Below are positions 24,185-33,323 of a stretch of 40,297 bases of DNA, piece after piece (the stretch's first letter is position 1; each line of letters starts with the position of its first letter). The stretch is from Fibrobacter sp. (GTDB taxonomy: Bacteria > Fibrobacterota > Fibrobacteria > Fibrobacterales > Fibrobacteraceae). The stretch covers positions 1 through 40,297 of the forward strand of contig JAKSIH010000026.1 in NCBI GenBank assembly GCA_024398935.1, written 5' to 3'. The translations under genes were made by a program, and so were the position numbers. Under the pieces are notes generated by a model that was given only the letters and a program-made list of their open reading frames with translations, was not told the DNA's origin and ran no database searches.

Positions 24185-25960
24185 TTACAGTAAGGCAGGA
24201 AGATGAGGCACCAGCTGGTTCAAATTGTTGGTACCATTCTTCAGTTTCAGGGTATCGTTCACTGCACGCCACGCAGATCCATACCTAAAGGGATTAACCG
24301 ATCCTCCATCGGGAACACGCTTCCCCTTTTCAGGATAGTAGTAGTCCAGGAAATAATTTCCCTCTATAATCCCTCCAATGGTAAAGCCCCCCGAGCTCGT
24401 ACACTCCGATTCATAATAGCGGCCATTTTCTGCGGAGAGAAGTCGAACAATAGCCCCTTCATGCGCCCCCGGGATTTCCCCAACAAGGGAGGCAAGCTTC
24501 AACTTCTTTACGGTTTCTATTTTCAGCAGGTTTTTGTACTTCTGCTCGATTACCGTATCGCGAACGCCATTGCTGTCAGCGGCAGCAAGGGTCGTATCCT
24601 TGTATCCCATCAGGAAATTGATGGTCGCATCTGTCGGCCAATCCTCCTTCTGAACTACAAAGCGGACAGGATCCATCCGAGCCACTTGCACCTGGGTGGT
24701 ATCCTTCCCCATTACCAAGTGGAACGTCTGCACCAGGGAATCAAGCTTAGGCTTGTTGAACAGGACCAGCAGCGTGTCTCCCGGAAAAGGAGTCTTGGAT
24801 TTTGAGAGACTCTGCGCGCCATATACAGAAGCGGGCAAAGTATCGGACGCCATTTCCTTCCATTCCCACTGCGTTTCATTTCTCAAGGTATCCAACACAC
24901 GGAACAGGGAATCCTTTGCCGACTTGCAGGTAAACTTGTAGTTCGTCTCCTTAACCGGTGCCGGGTCAAAATAGAACTGAGGCCTGCCTGATGAAGGCGA
25001 CAGGTAAACCAGACGAGGATACAGTTCAGAATTATCCGGCGCAGTCAGATAACAGTTGGCCGTATCCGCAAATACAGAATCAAAGTAGACCGGGCGTGTA
25101 AAATTCACTTCCAGAATATTGGCGAATGGCTGAGAGACCGATTCCATTTCCAGATGGGTGGAATCCATATCCGCGATGGCAAGCCAGATCGTATCCTTGC
25201 GATCCTCCGTAAGAACGATGTCATCAGTCCAGATTCCGACCTGCTCTGTCGCCAGTTCTATTTTCTGGTTACCGTTTCCATCGGAAAACGCCACCACCCG
25301 GTAGCGTCCGGGCTTTAATCCCGTCAGCAAGAGGTTTCCCGCACTATCGGCCCGCGTCACATAGAGGGGCGGTTCCCTCAACAGCATAGGCAGGGAGTCC
25401 AGCACATGGGTGGAAGTATCGCGATACTTGTCCAGGTAGCGCCTTCCCTGCCGGTCCTCGCCCATCAGGAAAAGTCCAACGCTTGGATATTCCTTCTTCT
25501 TCGCCATCGCCTCGTTCACAAGGACACGGCCAGGAATGGTAAGGGAATCAATGACTGCTCCTGTAGAAAAGACCACCTGGAAAGGTTTTGCAAGGGCATT
25601 GCCCCGCAAATCCTTTATGCCGCCGGCGAACGTAACCGTATAGGTCGTTCCCGTATCCAGTTCCGCCCTGGAAGTCAACTCCAGGGTTTTCCCGTGAACT
25701 TCAAAGCGAAGCTTCTTCTCGATCGGAGGGGAAATGGAGACGGCACTACGAGGAATGGAAGCGTTAATCCATTCATCGAATTCCAGCTTTACAAAAAGTT
25801 CGTTAGGATGATTCGTCGTATTGGGAGCAGGATACACCCCGGCAACCCGAGGAGGAAGCTTGTCCTCCGGGCCTCCTTTTGGAGCCTCCTGAGTGGCACA
25901 GGCCACCATCAGTAGCGAAGTAGCCACGCTCCAGAAAAGTTTTAAACTTTTACGAATCAA
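24185..25960 (-). CDS. Ig-like domain lipoprotein (SbsA/Big_5 type)
   Basis: 591 residues from a TTG start. AAGGTGATTC lies directly before the TTG and no ATG is near, so the start is firm. The signal LFWSVATSLLMVAC puts the lipid Cys near residue 21. The mature N-terminus ATQEAPKGGPEDKLPPRVAG matches the conserved head of a Bacteroidetes-type family (C-x-GGPKD-PP). An Ig-like unit follows with LFVKLEFDEWIN and TTYTVTFAGGIKDLRGN, the Big_5 'bacterial Ig-like' pattern. After that come a carboxypeptidase-regulatory-like GLKPGRYRVVAFSDGNGNQK and several beta-rich segments. Surface or periplasmic lipoprotein of unknown function; 8 nt after lepB. Confidence 0.75.
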   Translation of the reverse strand: MIRKSLKLFWSVATSLLMVACATQEAPKGGPEDKLPPRVAGVYPAPNTTNHPNELFVKLEFDEWINASIPRSAVSISPPIEKKLRFEVHGKTLELTSRAELDTGTTYTVTFAGGIKDLRGNALAKPFQVVFSTGAVIDSLTIPGRVLVNEAMAKKKEYPSVGLFLMGEDRQGRRYLDKYRDTSTHVLDSLPMLLREPPLYVTRADSAGNLLLTGLKPGRYRVVAFSDGNGNQKIELATEQVGIWTDDIVLTEDRKDTIWLAIADMDSTHLEMESVSQPFANILEVNFTRPVYFDSVFADTANCYLTAPDNSELYPRLVYLSPSSGRPQFYFDPAPVKETNYKFTCKSAKDSLFRVLDTLRNETQWEWKEMASDTLPASVYGAQSLSKSKTPFPGDTLLVLFNKPKLDSLVQTFHLVMGKDTTQVQVARMDPVRFVVQKEDWPTDATINFLMGYKDTTLAAADSNGVRDTVIEQKYKNLLKIETVKKLKLASLVGEIPGAHEGAIVRLLSAENGRYYESECTSSGGFTIGGIIEGNYFLDYYYPEKGKRVPDGGSVNPFRYGSAWRAVNDTLKLKNGTNNLNQLVPHLPALL

Positions 25961-25968
25961 GAATCACC

Positions 25969-27435
25969 TTAGTCAATCAGGGGAATGATCTTTCCGATAC
26001 GGCTCCAGCGAATATCGAAGGGTAGGCGCCACCAGCTTGTGGGGCTGGACAGTTCAAAGTGGGACTCACGAGGAGCCTTGCGGGAACTCTCATCAGGCCC
26101 CTGTTCGATGGAGAAGTAAATGACAAAGGCCTTTGCCTTGATATTGCGGAGAGAAACAAAGCCCCAGTAGCGGCTATCCAGGGAATTGTCGCGGTTGTCG
26201 CCCATCATAAAGAACTGGGGAGTCTTCACCACATAATAGTCCAGAGGCTTTCCACCCAAGGTCATCCTGCGGCGAATTTCAAACTTCGACTTTACCTGGG
26301 CAGGTTCAGCAGTCCTTGCAGAATCCAGGACGACATTTTCACCCTCAACTCTAGCGGCACCTACCGCAACGGAATCCGAGGCCGTCGAATCCACAGCCGT
26401 AGACTCGTCAGCGGTATTCTTTTCAGCAGGCTCGTTCAGCAATTTTATATTCCCGTCCAGATCCTGGAACACGGAACTTTCAATCCCAGCATAGCTTACT
26501 TTGCGAACAAAGCCGCCCTTTGCATTAGGATCCATCAACGAGTAATACGCCGTCTTGGCCAGATTCCTGAAATAGTCGAAGGGAACCCTTGCAGAAACCG
26601 TATCGCCTTCATAGACCGACTGTCGAGTATTCAGACGGCCGCTCTCGTACAGATTCACAATCAGGTTATTGCGGTCTCGTTCCACGGGAAGCTTAAAGTC
26701 CTCGAACTCATAATCATTAACTTCCACGCCATCCTTAAGCAACGAAAGTTCCAAGGCAACCGCCTGATCGGGATTTTCCTGGGCGATGAGGGAGCGAAGC
26801 CACCAGGCCATTTCCAGCGGCAGGGAATCCACATACAGAGTATCCCCTACAGAGGGAATCACAAAAGACTCGCGCTCATCACGGGGAGAAGCAGTTCTCT
26901 TGTGAGCCGTATACTTACCCTGACCCGGCAAGGAATCCTGCCGTACACCATTTACATAGAGGCGTCCGTCATGAATGGCAATAGTATCGCCACTCACGCC
27001 GACACAGCGCTTGATGTAATCCTTGGGACCGTCAGGAAAATGCACCAGATGGGGCTGCCCATCGGCAGGACTGTGATCCCAGTAGAAGTTGCCAAACATC
27101 AGCGCATTGAACAGGTGAGTGTACCGTTCCGGATTGCCATCAGGATATTCCGGTTCTCCGGGATAGCGGAAAATAGCGACATCGCCAGCCTTGGGCAAAG
27201 TCATTTCGGGGAATTTCTTGTTGCTAAAGGGAATGGGAGAACCATAAGTAAACTTAAGGCCTATCAGGAAATCACCAGTCTTCAGGGAGTCCTCCATGGA
27301 CCCGCTTGGAATCTGGAAGGCCTGAACTACATACTGAATGACAATCAAGGCGAGGAATACGGGAACGACGACTTCCCTAACCAGGGCCTTGAAAAAATTC
27401 TTTATAGAGAAGGAGGGTTTCTTTTCGGGCTCCAT
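25969..27435 (-). CDS. lepB: Signal peptidase I with large insertion
   Basis: 488 residues from the ATG at 27435 with GGAG 10 nt upstream; an earlier TTG adds only four residues. It cleaves signal peptides of exported proteins at the outer face of the inner membrane. One membrane helix (about 20-40) precedes the catalytic Ser46 in QIPSGSMEDSLKTGD. The general base Lys142 lies in DYIKRCVGVSGDTI. The box E motif GDNRDNSLDSRYWG is near residue 411-425. E. coli LepB is 324 residues; here the stretch between about 165 and 395 is filled by an extra domain rich in charged residues and Ser/Thr (AEKNTADESTAVDSTASDS is part of it). Its role is unknown; perhaps substrate or envelope positioning. Confidence 0.93.
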   Translation of the reverse strand: MEPEKKPSFSIKNFFKALVREVVVPVFLALIVIQYVVQAFQIPSGSMEDSLKTGDFLIGLKFTYGSPIPFSNKKFPEMTLPKAGDVAIFRYPGEPEYPDGNPERYTHLFNALMFGNFYWDHSPADGQPHLVHFPDGPKDYIKRCVGVSGDTIAIHDGRLYVNGVRQDSLPGQGKYTAHKRTASPRDERESFVIPSVGDTLYVDSLPLEMAWWLRSLIAQENPDQAVALELSLLKDGVEVNDYEFEDFKLPVERDRNNLIVNLYESGRLNTRQSVYEGDTVSARVPFDYFRNLAKTAYYSLMDPNAKGGFVRKVSYAGIESSVFQDLDGNIKLLNEPAEKNTADESTAVDSTASDSVAVGAARVEGENVVLDSARTAEPAQVKSKFEIRRRMTLGGKPLDYYVVKTPQFFMMGDNRDNSLDSRYWGFVSLRNIKAKAFVIYFSIEQGPDESSRKAPRESHFELSSPTSWWRLPFDIRWSRIGKIIPLID

Positions 27436-27448
27436 CAAAGGCTCCAAA

Positions 27449-28219
27449 TTATAAATCTTGAATTTTCTTGAAAAGGTTTCTGCTGACCAGAAGCTGAGTA
27501 TGGTTCAGGTCATCCATCACCGCCAACAGCTTTCCGTTCTCGGTCCGCCTAAACTCCAGCACATGATCCAGGGAAACCATATTGGACCGATGAATTCTGA
27601 CAAACTGATGAGGGTCCAGTCGCTTTTCCAGTTCAACCAGGGGAGTGTTGATAATGAACTGATTGTTCTCGGTATAGATCACCGTATACTTTTCCTCGCT
27701 ATGGAAGCGAATGACCTTATCCAGCTTCACCAGGACAATCCGATCCCCGATGCGCACCTGGATGCGGCGAAGGTAATTGGTATTCACCTCTACCAGGGAC
27801 TTCAGCTTTTCCCAGGTCAGCCCTGTTTCCGGAACCGACTCCTCGACTTCCGGGAAAAACTTGCGAAGCTTTTCGATTGCGGAATCCAGGCGTTCCGGAG
27901 AAATAGGCTTCAGGACATAATCCACCGTATTTTCGTCAAAGGCACGGAGAGCGAAATTGTCGTAGGCCGTCGTGAAAATAATCAGGGGAACGTCATCCTT
28001 TTCCAGGCTATTCAGGACTTCGAAAGCATCCATGTCGGGCATCTGGATATCCAGAAAAACCACATCCGGGGCATAGTCCTTAATGCGTTCTATCGCCTGT
28101 TCACCGGAGCACGCTTCTTCCAGAATTTCAATTTCGGAAGAATACTTTTCCTCTAGCATCGTCCGCAGGCGGCGTCTTGCCAAGGGTTCATCGTCTACAA
28201 TCAGAGCAGAACAGTGCAT
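27449..28219 (-). CDS. LytTR-family response regulator
   Basis: 256 residues. A receiver domain (1-120) has DDEP at 9-12, the phospho-acceptor D57 in VVFLDIQMPDMD, a Thr in FTTAYD and the conserved Lys in DYVLKPI. A LytTR DNA-binding domain (about 150-255) has IRFHSEEKYTVIYT, FVRIHRSNMVSLDHVLEF and LVSRNLFKKIQ. It should bind DNA after phosphorylation by a histidine kinase, but none lies in the window, so the partner is elsewhere. It starts 2 nt after the NlpE-like gene and is followed 13 nt later by lepB, so regulation of or by envelope stress is a natural hypothesis. GGAG precedes the ATG. Confidence 0.93.
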   Translation of the reverse strand: MHCSALIVDDEPLARRRLRTMLEEKYSSEIEILEEACSGEQAIERIKDYAPDVVFLDIQMPDMDAFEVLNSLEKDDVPLIIFTTAYDNFALRAFDENTVDYVLKPISPERLDSAIEKLRKFFPEVEESVPETGLTWEKLKSLVEVNTNYLRRIQVRIGDRIVLVKLDKVIRFHSEEKYTVIYTENNQFIINTPLVELEKRLDPHQFVRIHRSNMVSLDHVLEFRRTENGKLLAVMDDLNHTQLLVSRNLFKKIQDL

Positions 28220-28221
28220 AT

Positions 28222-28731
28222 TTACTCCTTCGAAACACCTTCAACAGTTTTCTGGGTAGAACTGCTGTCCGCATTTTTTACAACGGTAGGCACCTTGTAG
28301 ATACGAATGAAATCCGCGCGGAAGCCATTATCATCTTCGTAGACTGTTCCCGCACTGGTAAGGTATCCCAGATTTCCAGACCCCAGACGCTTAAAATTCC
28401 AGTGCACGGAATTGTCGGAAAGGGAAACCTTTACGGTACTGTCCGTAACGACAAATGTGCCCTTCAGGGTGTCCACCACCACAGTCTCCCGAAGAGTCGT
28501 CTGGATTGCTTCCACGGACATGTCCTCTTTCAAGGTCATACGGACTATTTTTGAGTTGCAGTCGTCGCAGGGCAAAGATCCCGAATACAAGCCAGGCATT
28601 TCCTTGGGAAGTTCAACAGGAGGAAGATCCGGTAACGGTTCCTTCTTTTCCTCCGTACAGGCGGACAACAAAAGGGCAGCTGCCAAGACAGTAGCCCCAC
28701 TCCAAACAGAACGGGCATGCAAAATACTCAT
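28222..28731 (-). CDS. NlpE-like lipoprotein (copper/envelope-stress sensor type)
   Basis: 169 residues from the ATG at 28731; a TTG nine bases upstream is less likely. The signal ends LLSAC, lipidated at the Cys. The mature part opens PGLYSGSLPCDDCNSKIVRM, closely matching the NlpE N-terminal YxGxLPCADC motif with its CxxC pair. A small beta-barrel of the NlpE/lipocalin type follows (TLKGTFVVTDSTVKVSLSDN). In E. coli NlpE reports surface contact and copper stress to the Cpx system. Here the next gene encodes a response regulator, but of the LytTR class. The tail is Ser/Thr-rich. Confidence 0.8.
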   Translation of the reverse strand: MSILHARSVWSGATVLAAALLLSACTEEKKEPLPDLPPVELPKEMPGLYSGSLPCDDCNSKIVRMTLKEDMSVEAIQTTLRETVVVDTLKGTFVVTDSTVKVSLSDNSVHWNFKRLGSGNLGYLTSAGTVYEDDNGFRADFIRIYKVPTVVKNADSSSTQKTVEGVSKE

Positions 28732-28740
28732 GCCCCGCAA

Positions 28741-28762
28741 TGTAGCAATTTACCTTGCTACA
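28741..28762 (-). repeat. Hairpin over the stop codon of the SUMF1-like gene
   Basis: TGTAGCAA and TTGCTACA form an 8-bp perfect inverted repeat with a 6-nt spacer. The TAA stop of the upstream gene is in the loop and the codons for its last residues form one arm. No U-run follows, so it may slow ribosomes or act as an RNA-stability hairpin. It could also be chance; no second copy was found. Confidence 0.35.
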
Positions 28763-29850
28763 GATATTCTGAAACCCAGCATTTGGCTTTGATATAGCGG
28801 GTCTTTCTTGTTGCGTTCTGCGGAAGCCAGGGCAGAAACCTTATCGGACCAGCCACCGCCACGAATCACGCGATAGACGCCTTCATCGGGGCCCCTGTAA
28901 TTTTCGGTAGCTCGTGTCGGATAGGCGTCGTACCAGTCATTGGTCCACTCCGCCACATTGCCTCCCATGTCCAGAAGTCCGAAGGCGTTAGGCAAATATT
29001 GCCCTACCTTTACGGGTCCGCTAGTTTGTGCGTAATACGCATATTTCGATGCAGGATATACATCCCAGTAATAGGTGGATGTCGTCCCCCCGCGATAGGC
29101 GATTTCCCACTCCGTTTCCGTAGGAAGCCGAACCGCCCTGACATCGTAATCCAGGGCCAAGTTCTTAAGATAGCGAGACTCACCCACACCTTCATAAACA
29201 TAGGCTGTATCAAGCCCAACTTTCTTTGAAAGGGCGTTGCAGAACAGAACCGCATCGTACCAGTTCACATTGGCAACGGCAATACTGTCCCCCAGCTTAT
29301 CCATTTTCGGCAATTCTCCCATTACACTTTCATAAAGGGACTGTGTCACCTCTATTTTTGAAATCGCAAAGGAATCAACGCCGAAAACCACGGAACCGCG
29401 ATTTAGTTTCGTCTTAGGGATCCAAACTAATTTCGTCAGGGAATCCAATCTGGCAAGAGCATCCTTCTTATTCAGGGAGTCCAGGATAGCCAGGGAATCC
29501 GCCTTGGCAATAGAATCAGCAATCGCCATGGAATCCAGAACCGCAAGGCTATCGCAATAGACTTTCAGGGAATCAAGAATTTCCAGACTATCGCAGAATT
29601 CAAAGGAGGAATCCGAGTCGCAAACGGACATCAGGGAATCCCTGACAGAAACCAGTTCACAAACATCAACAAGCTCCTGGACGCTTGAACTGGAGGGAAT
29701 TACACTGCTGGAGGATTTCGCCCTGGAACTGGAGGAGAAAAAATCGTCATCGATTTCTTCCCCGTCGGCGACAGAGCTACAGGCAGGAAACAGGAGGCAA
29801 GACGCCACCATCAGAAAAGACCACAGCAGGGGCAATTTCTTCTGGAACAT
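28750..29850 (-). CDS. SUMF1/FGE-fold lipoprotein with DSLAxx hexapeptide repeats
   Basis: 366 residues. A lipoprotein signal ends FPAC with lipid C24, then a poly-Ser linker. Residues 87-138 are nine copies of a hexapeptide close to DSLAxL (DSLEIL, DSLKVY(C), DSLAVL, DSMAIA, DSIAKA). A SUMF1/formylglycine-enzyme-type C-lectin fold follows (about 143-366): ISKIEVTQSLYESVMG, VRLPTETEWEIAYRGG, GLLDMGGNVAEWTNDWYDAY, RVIRGGGWSD, LGFRISVAR. The paired Cys of true sulfatase-activating enzymes are absent from the C-terminal region, so catalysis is unlikely and a binding or scaffold role is favoured. It is preceded by GGGAGG. Confidence 0.85.
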   Translation of the reverse strand: MFQKKLPLLWSFLMVASCLLFPACSSVADGEEIDDDFFSSSSRAKSSSSVIPSSSSVQELVDVCELVSVRDSLMSVCDSDSSFEFCDSLEILDSLKVYCDSLAVLDSMAIADSIAKADSLAILDSLNKKDALARLDSLTKLVWIPKTKLNRGSVVFGVDSFAISKIEVTQSLYESVMGELPKMDKLGDSIAVANVNWYDAVLFCNALSKKVGLDTAYVYEGVGESRYLKNLALDYDVRAVRLPTETEWEIAYRGGTTSTYYWDVYPASKYAYYAQTSGPVKVGQYLPNAFGLLDMGGNVAEWTNDWYDAYPTRATENYRGPDEGVYRVIRGGGWSDKVSALASAERNKKDPLYQSQMLGFRISVAR

Positions 29851-29868
29851 AAAACCTCCCGACCTTCC

Positions 29869-32800
29869 TTAACGGATGACGCCAATGCGGTACAGTTTCT
29901 TCTTGGTCTTTCCGGACTTGAACTTCACCTGCAGGCGAACGGTATAGATATCAGACCCAAGAGCCTTCAAGTCCAGATTTTCAAACTGGTTGCGACCGGC
30001 CACCACTTCGGTCATTTTCTGCTTAAAGACGCAAAGACCGGTAATGTCGAAGATTTCAAGTTCCGCCGACTTTGCCTCGGCGCCAATTTCAAAGCGGGCC
30101 TTTGCAACGCCTCCGCGCACCGGATTGGGGAATACGAAGAATTCGGAAATTTCATCCTTCGCCTTCACCTCTTCAACCTTCTTCAGTTTGGAGGCGTCAA
30201 AGAATCCGGTCCTTTCGTTTCCTCCGGCGGGAAGAGTCCATGCGGCCGTATTCTCGGCAGCGTCAGAAGAAGCCTTCTGCAGGCGGAACGCAGTGGCGGA
30301 ACTGCGGTGGAACGCATAAAGCTCAGGACCGACGGACTTCTTGGAAGGAACTGCATCCATCACGAAAATGCTCATGGGCTGCAACTGTTCCAGAGATTCC
30401 ACATAGCCAAAGCTGCCTGCAGCCAGAGGGAACTGATCCTTCACCTGGCTTCCCTTGCCCGTAAAGGCATACACCAGGCCGTCATTGCTGGGCACGAGAA
30501 TTTCGGGAATATCGTCACCCGTCACATCCACAATCAGGGGGTCGCTAAAGAATCCGTAAATGGGGGAACCGCGGCTAATGACCGCAGGGAAACCCGGTAG
30601 CGGAAGGCCGAAGCGATCCAGCGCATACACCAGGTTGTCTCCCAGGAAAACCACTTCGGGATAGCCGTCACCGTTCACATCGCCAATGGCAATGCCGGAG
30701 GTTTCATCCTTGAGGCCGCTGGTACCCGAAGCGCCACGCTTGTAATTCTTGGTCCACAAAATCTTCTTGCCAGAAGATACATTCACGGTGCCGCGGCTGC
30801 CCACAGCAACAACCTCATTTTTTCCGTCGCGGTCTAAATCCGTACAGACAACGCGATACCTTTCAGGACGATTCAATTCCTCGTTCTTTTCGTCAGCAGT
30901 CGTTGCCGCAATCCAGCCTGAGCCCTCTTTCAAGGGGAACATTCCTACGGCACCCCCATTTGCCACCACCGCGATAGAAGCGCTGTCTCCGTCAAGACAC
31001 ATCGCCATATCCTGTATATCGGAGAGGTCGCTCAAAACGGCAGGTTCATGTTTTATGGATATATCACCACCCTTGATGTACGCCCGGTTTATCTTTTTTC
31101 CCTGGGCAAAGAAAATCTGGTCTTCGTAAATCATGGGTCCCACCGTGGCAGAATCCGTCAGGTGGATTTCCTTCTGCACGGGAATTCCTGCGCTAAAGCT
31201 GGTGCGAACCAAGGCATTCCTATGAAGACTATAGACGTCCTTGCCATCGCTGGCAATTCCTACCAGCGATCCGTAACTAGAACCTACACGGTACAGAGGA
31301 ACCTTCTCCTCCACTACCTTATTGGCAAGGCGGGTTACCGTCACGGAAGTATCCGCATCAAACAGGGTATCGCCCAAGGCATTGAAGACCTGCAGGTTAC
31401 CGTCCTCTGCAGCGACTACCAGCAACTTTTCTCCATCGCTTTCCGGATCGTCAATAAACACGGCTCCGCGAACAGCAGTATTCAAACCAAGTTCACGGGG
31501 GAATTCGCTTCCCTCGATACTTCCATCATCAATGGAAATGGTGACTTTCATTTTCAGCGCGCCATAGTTCACCACACTATCGCCCATAAAGGCGTTGGCC
31601 GTTCTTTCAGTACGGGCGTCCTTAGGAGCTGCAGCGGAAATCTTAATGCCGGTATAACCGCCCTGCGTTGTCATGGTATTAGCATAACCCGTTGCTCCAA
31701 TGGAAGAGATCTCATCAAACTTCTTGCCCTCGGCAAAGCGCTTGTGGGGCAACAGGTCCGTTCCGCTACCGTAATCGTAAGTATCTTCGCCCAGGGCATT
31801 CTTGAAAGTCTTGCCAATGCTCAGCACACCATCGGATTCCACCAGGGAAATCCCGAACTGGTGGTCACGAAGAGTATCCCCTGCCCAGAAATTAGCAACG
31901 CCATAGGGCAGATTTTCCTTCAGGAACCATTCGTTAACTTTCCACACCACAATGCCGCTGGCAGGAATACCCGCATCAAAAGAACTCACGTCAAGAATAA
32001 TGCCGCTGCCCTTCTTCTTATTTACCGTGCACTTGCCCTTTACGCAAACGCTATCTTCAAACACCAGATTTAAGCTATCCACGGGAACCGTCTTTACCAC
32101 GGTATCCGAGGCGTCGTCACTATCGTCATCGGAACCCAGTACCACATCCACCATGCCATCCTTATCCCAGGAGCGCTGACGGTTTTCAATGAGCAAGTAC
32201 TCCGAGGCATTCAAGGGAACCTTCACAATTTCGGTACCCTCCAGGCCGCTGCCTGCAGCAACCAGATCGATAGTCACAGGCTTTCCTGCCACAGGGCGAA
32301 CTTCCTTCACCTTGGACCAGCCCATGTAGGCACGCTCCCAGGCCGCAGGCATCGAGGGCAGGAAACCATTGCCGGCGTTATAACCGGCAAAGTCCATGAC
32401 GTCGTAATAACCAAGGCGAGAAATCCCCTTCACCACATCGTAGGTATTGGGCATTCCCAGTTCACGGCCAATCTGGTTTACAAGGATACCGTTAATGCCC
32501 CAGTTCAAGCCATCCTGGGAAGCGGTTTCGCTCATGACCATGATGGTGCGCAGGGTATCGATGGTCGCATCTTCAAGAACCAGGCCATCCACAAATCTGT
32601 AAACGGAATCCTTGGAGACCGTATCGCTTTTCACAGCGGTATAGGCCAAGGTATCCGGCAAATATTCCCACACGTCGCGGCTCACATAAACATCCATAAA
32701 GTCTGCAGGAGTGTCTGCATGACGGGTTCCCATGCTACCGCCATCCACCAGGCGGCTTGCCCCCGCATGGATAATCATGAAGGCTCGCTTGGTATTGGGA

Positions 32801-33294
32801 TCTTTTGACAGCGGAACTTCGAAAGGGGAATCACCGGGCTTATGGGCTGCCACGACGGCGTCATACACAAACTGCAGATAGTCGCGGCTGCGGGCCTCGT
32901 CAAATTCCGCAGTCTTTTCGCCCTTCATCTTGCTGGTGCGATTGTAGTCGATAATCTGCTTCTTCAGCTTATAGGCGCTGGAATTTTCCGGAAAAATTCT
33001 AGGCTTTATAACAACATTTCCATTACTGACCCGATTATAATAGGCATTGGCAAATTCAAAATGTTTCTTCCAGTAGGAGGCACTACTGCGGCGTCCCACC
33101 GGGTCCAGCTTGTAGGAATCCTTATTCTTCTTGTCGGAATCGAAAAGGCCATTGCCCGTCGTCAGGGAATTATCCGTAGTTTCTTCGGCAAACTGGACAC
33201 GAATCGCAAACACTTCCAGAGTATCTACGGCAAAAGACGGCCTCGCCAAGAGCGCAAGAACCACCGTCAAAAAAGTAAACACGACTCTATTCAT
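29869..33294 (-). CDS. Large secreted degenerate M6-peptidase-like protein with beta-propeller-like repeats and type IX-like sorting domain
   Basis: 1141 residues. A signal peptide (TVVLALLARPSFA) is followed by an M6/immune-inhibitor-A-like domain to about residue 350, including SRLGYYDVMDFAGYNAG, the partner of the zinc motif. The zinc site itself, normally HExxHxxGxxD, reads N273 Q274 I G R277 E L G280 M P N283, so all metal-binding and catalytic positions are replaced. An immunoglobulin-like middle region and FG-GAP/VCBS-like repeats follow (DLDRDGKNEVVAVG, GDVNGDGYPEVVFLG, DVTGDDIPEILVPS). The last ~90 residues (FFVFPNPVRGGVAKARFEIG, FDITGLCVFKQKM) match type IX secretion C-terminal sorting domains. 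Probably a non-catalytic surface adhesin or scaffold. The start has GAGGATGT upstream. Confidence 0.8.
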   Translation of the reverse strand: MNRVVFTFLTVVLALLARPSFAVDTLEVFAIRVQFAEETTDNSLTTGNGLFDSDKKNKDSYKLDPVGRRSSASYWKKHFEFANAYYNRVSNGNVVIKPRIFPENSSAYKLKKQIIDYNRTSKMKGEKTAEFDEARSRDYLQFVYDAVVAAHKPGDSPFEVPLSKDPNTKRAFMIIHAGASRLVDGGSMGTRHADTPADFMDVYVSRDVWEYLPDTLAYTAVKSDTVSKDSVYRFVDGLVLEDATIDTLRTIMVMSETASQDGLNWGINGILVNQIGRELGMPNTYDVVKGISRLGYYDVMDFAGYNAGNGFLPSMPAAWERAYMGWSKVKEVRPVAGKPVTIDLVAAGSGLEGTEIVKVPLNASEYLLIENRQRSWDKDGMVDVVLGSDDDSDDASDTVVKTVPVDSLNLVFEDSVCVKGKCTVNKKKGSGIILDVSSFDAGIPASGIVVWKVNEWFLKENLPYGVANFWAGDTLRDHQFGISLVESDGVLSIGKTFKNALGEDTYDYGSGTDLLPHKRFAEGKKFDEISSIGATGYANTMTTQGGYTGIKISAAAPKDARTERTANAFMGDSVVNYGALKMKVTISIDDGSIEGSEFPRELGLNTAVRGAVFIDDPESDGEKLLVVAAEDGNLQVFNALGDTLFDADTSVTVTRLANKVVEEKVPLYRVGSSYGSLVGIASDGKDVYSLHRNALVRTSFSAGIPVQKEIHLTDSATVGPMIYEDQIFFAQGKKINRAYIKGGDISIKHEPAVLSDLSDIQDMAMCLDGDSASIAVVANGGAVGMFPLKEGSGWIAATTADEKNEELNRPERYRVVCTDLDRDGKNEVVAVGSRGTVNVSSGKKILWTKNYKRGASGTSGLKDETSGIAIGDVNGDGYPEVVFLGDNLVYALDRFGLPLPGFPAVISRGSPIYGFFSDPLIVDVTGDDIPEILVPSNDGLVYAFTGKGSQVKDQFPLAAGSFGYVESLEQLQPMSIFVMDAVPSKKSVGPELYAFHRSSATAFRLQKASSDAAENTAAWTLPAGGNERTGFFDASKLKKVEEVKAKDEISEFFVFPNPVRGGVAKARFEIGAEAKSAELEIFDITGLCVFKQKMTEVVAGRNQFENLDLKALGSDIYTVRLQVKFKSGKTKKKLYRIGVIR

Positions 33295-33323
33295 TACATC
33301 CTCAATCTACAAAATAAGGAAGT

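Noticed and set aside
28750..29420. Active formylglycine-generating enzyme.
   Set aside because: The C-terminal Cys pair needed for catalysis is missing; only the fold motifs remain.
32290..33230. Active M6 metalloprotease.
   Set aside because: All zinc-binding and catalytic positions are substituted.
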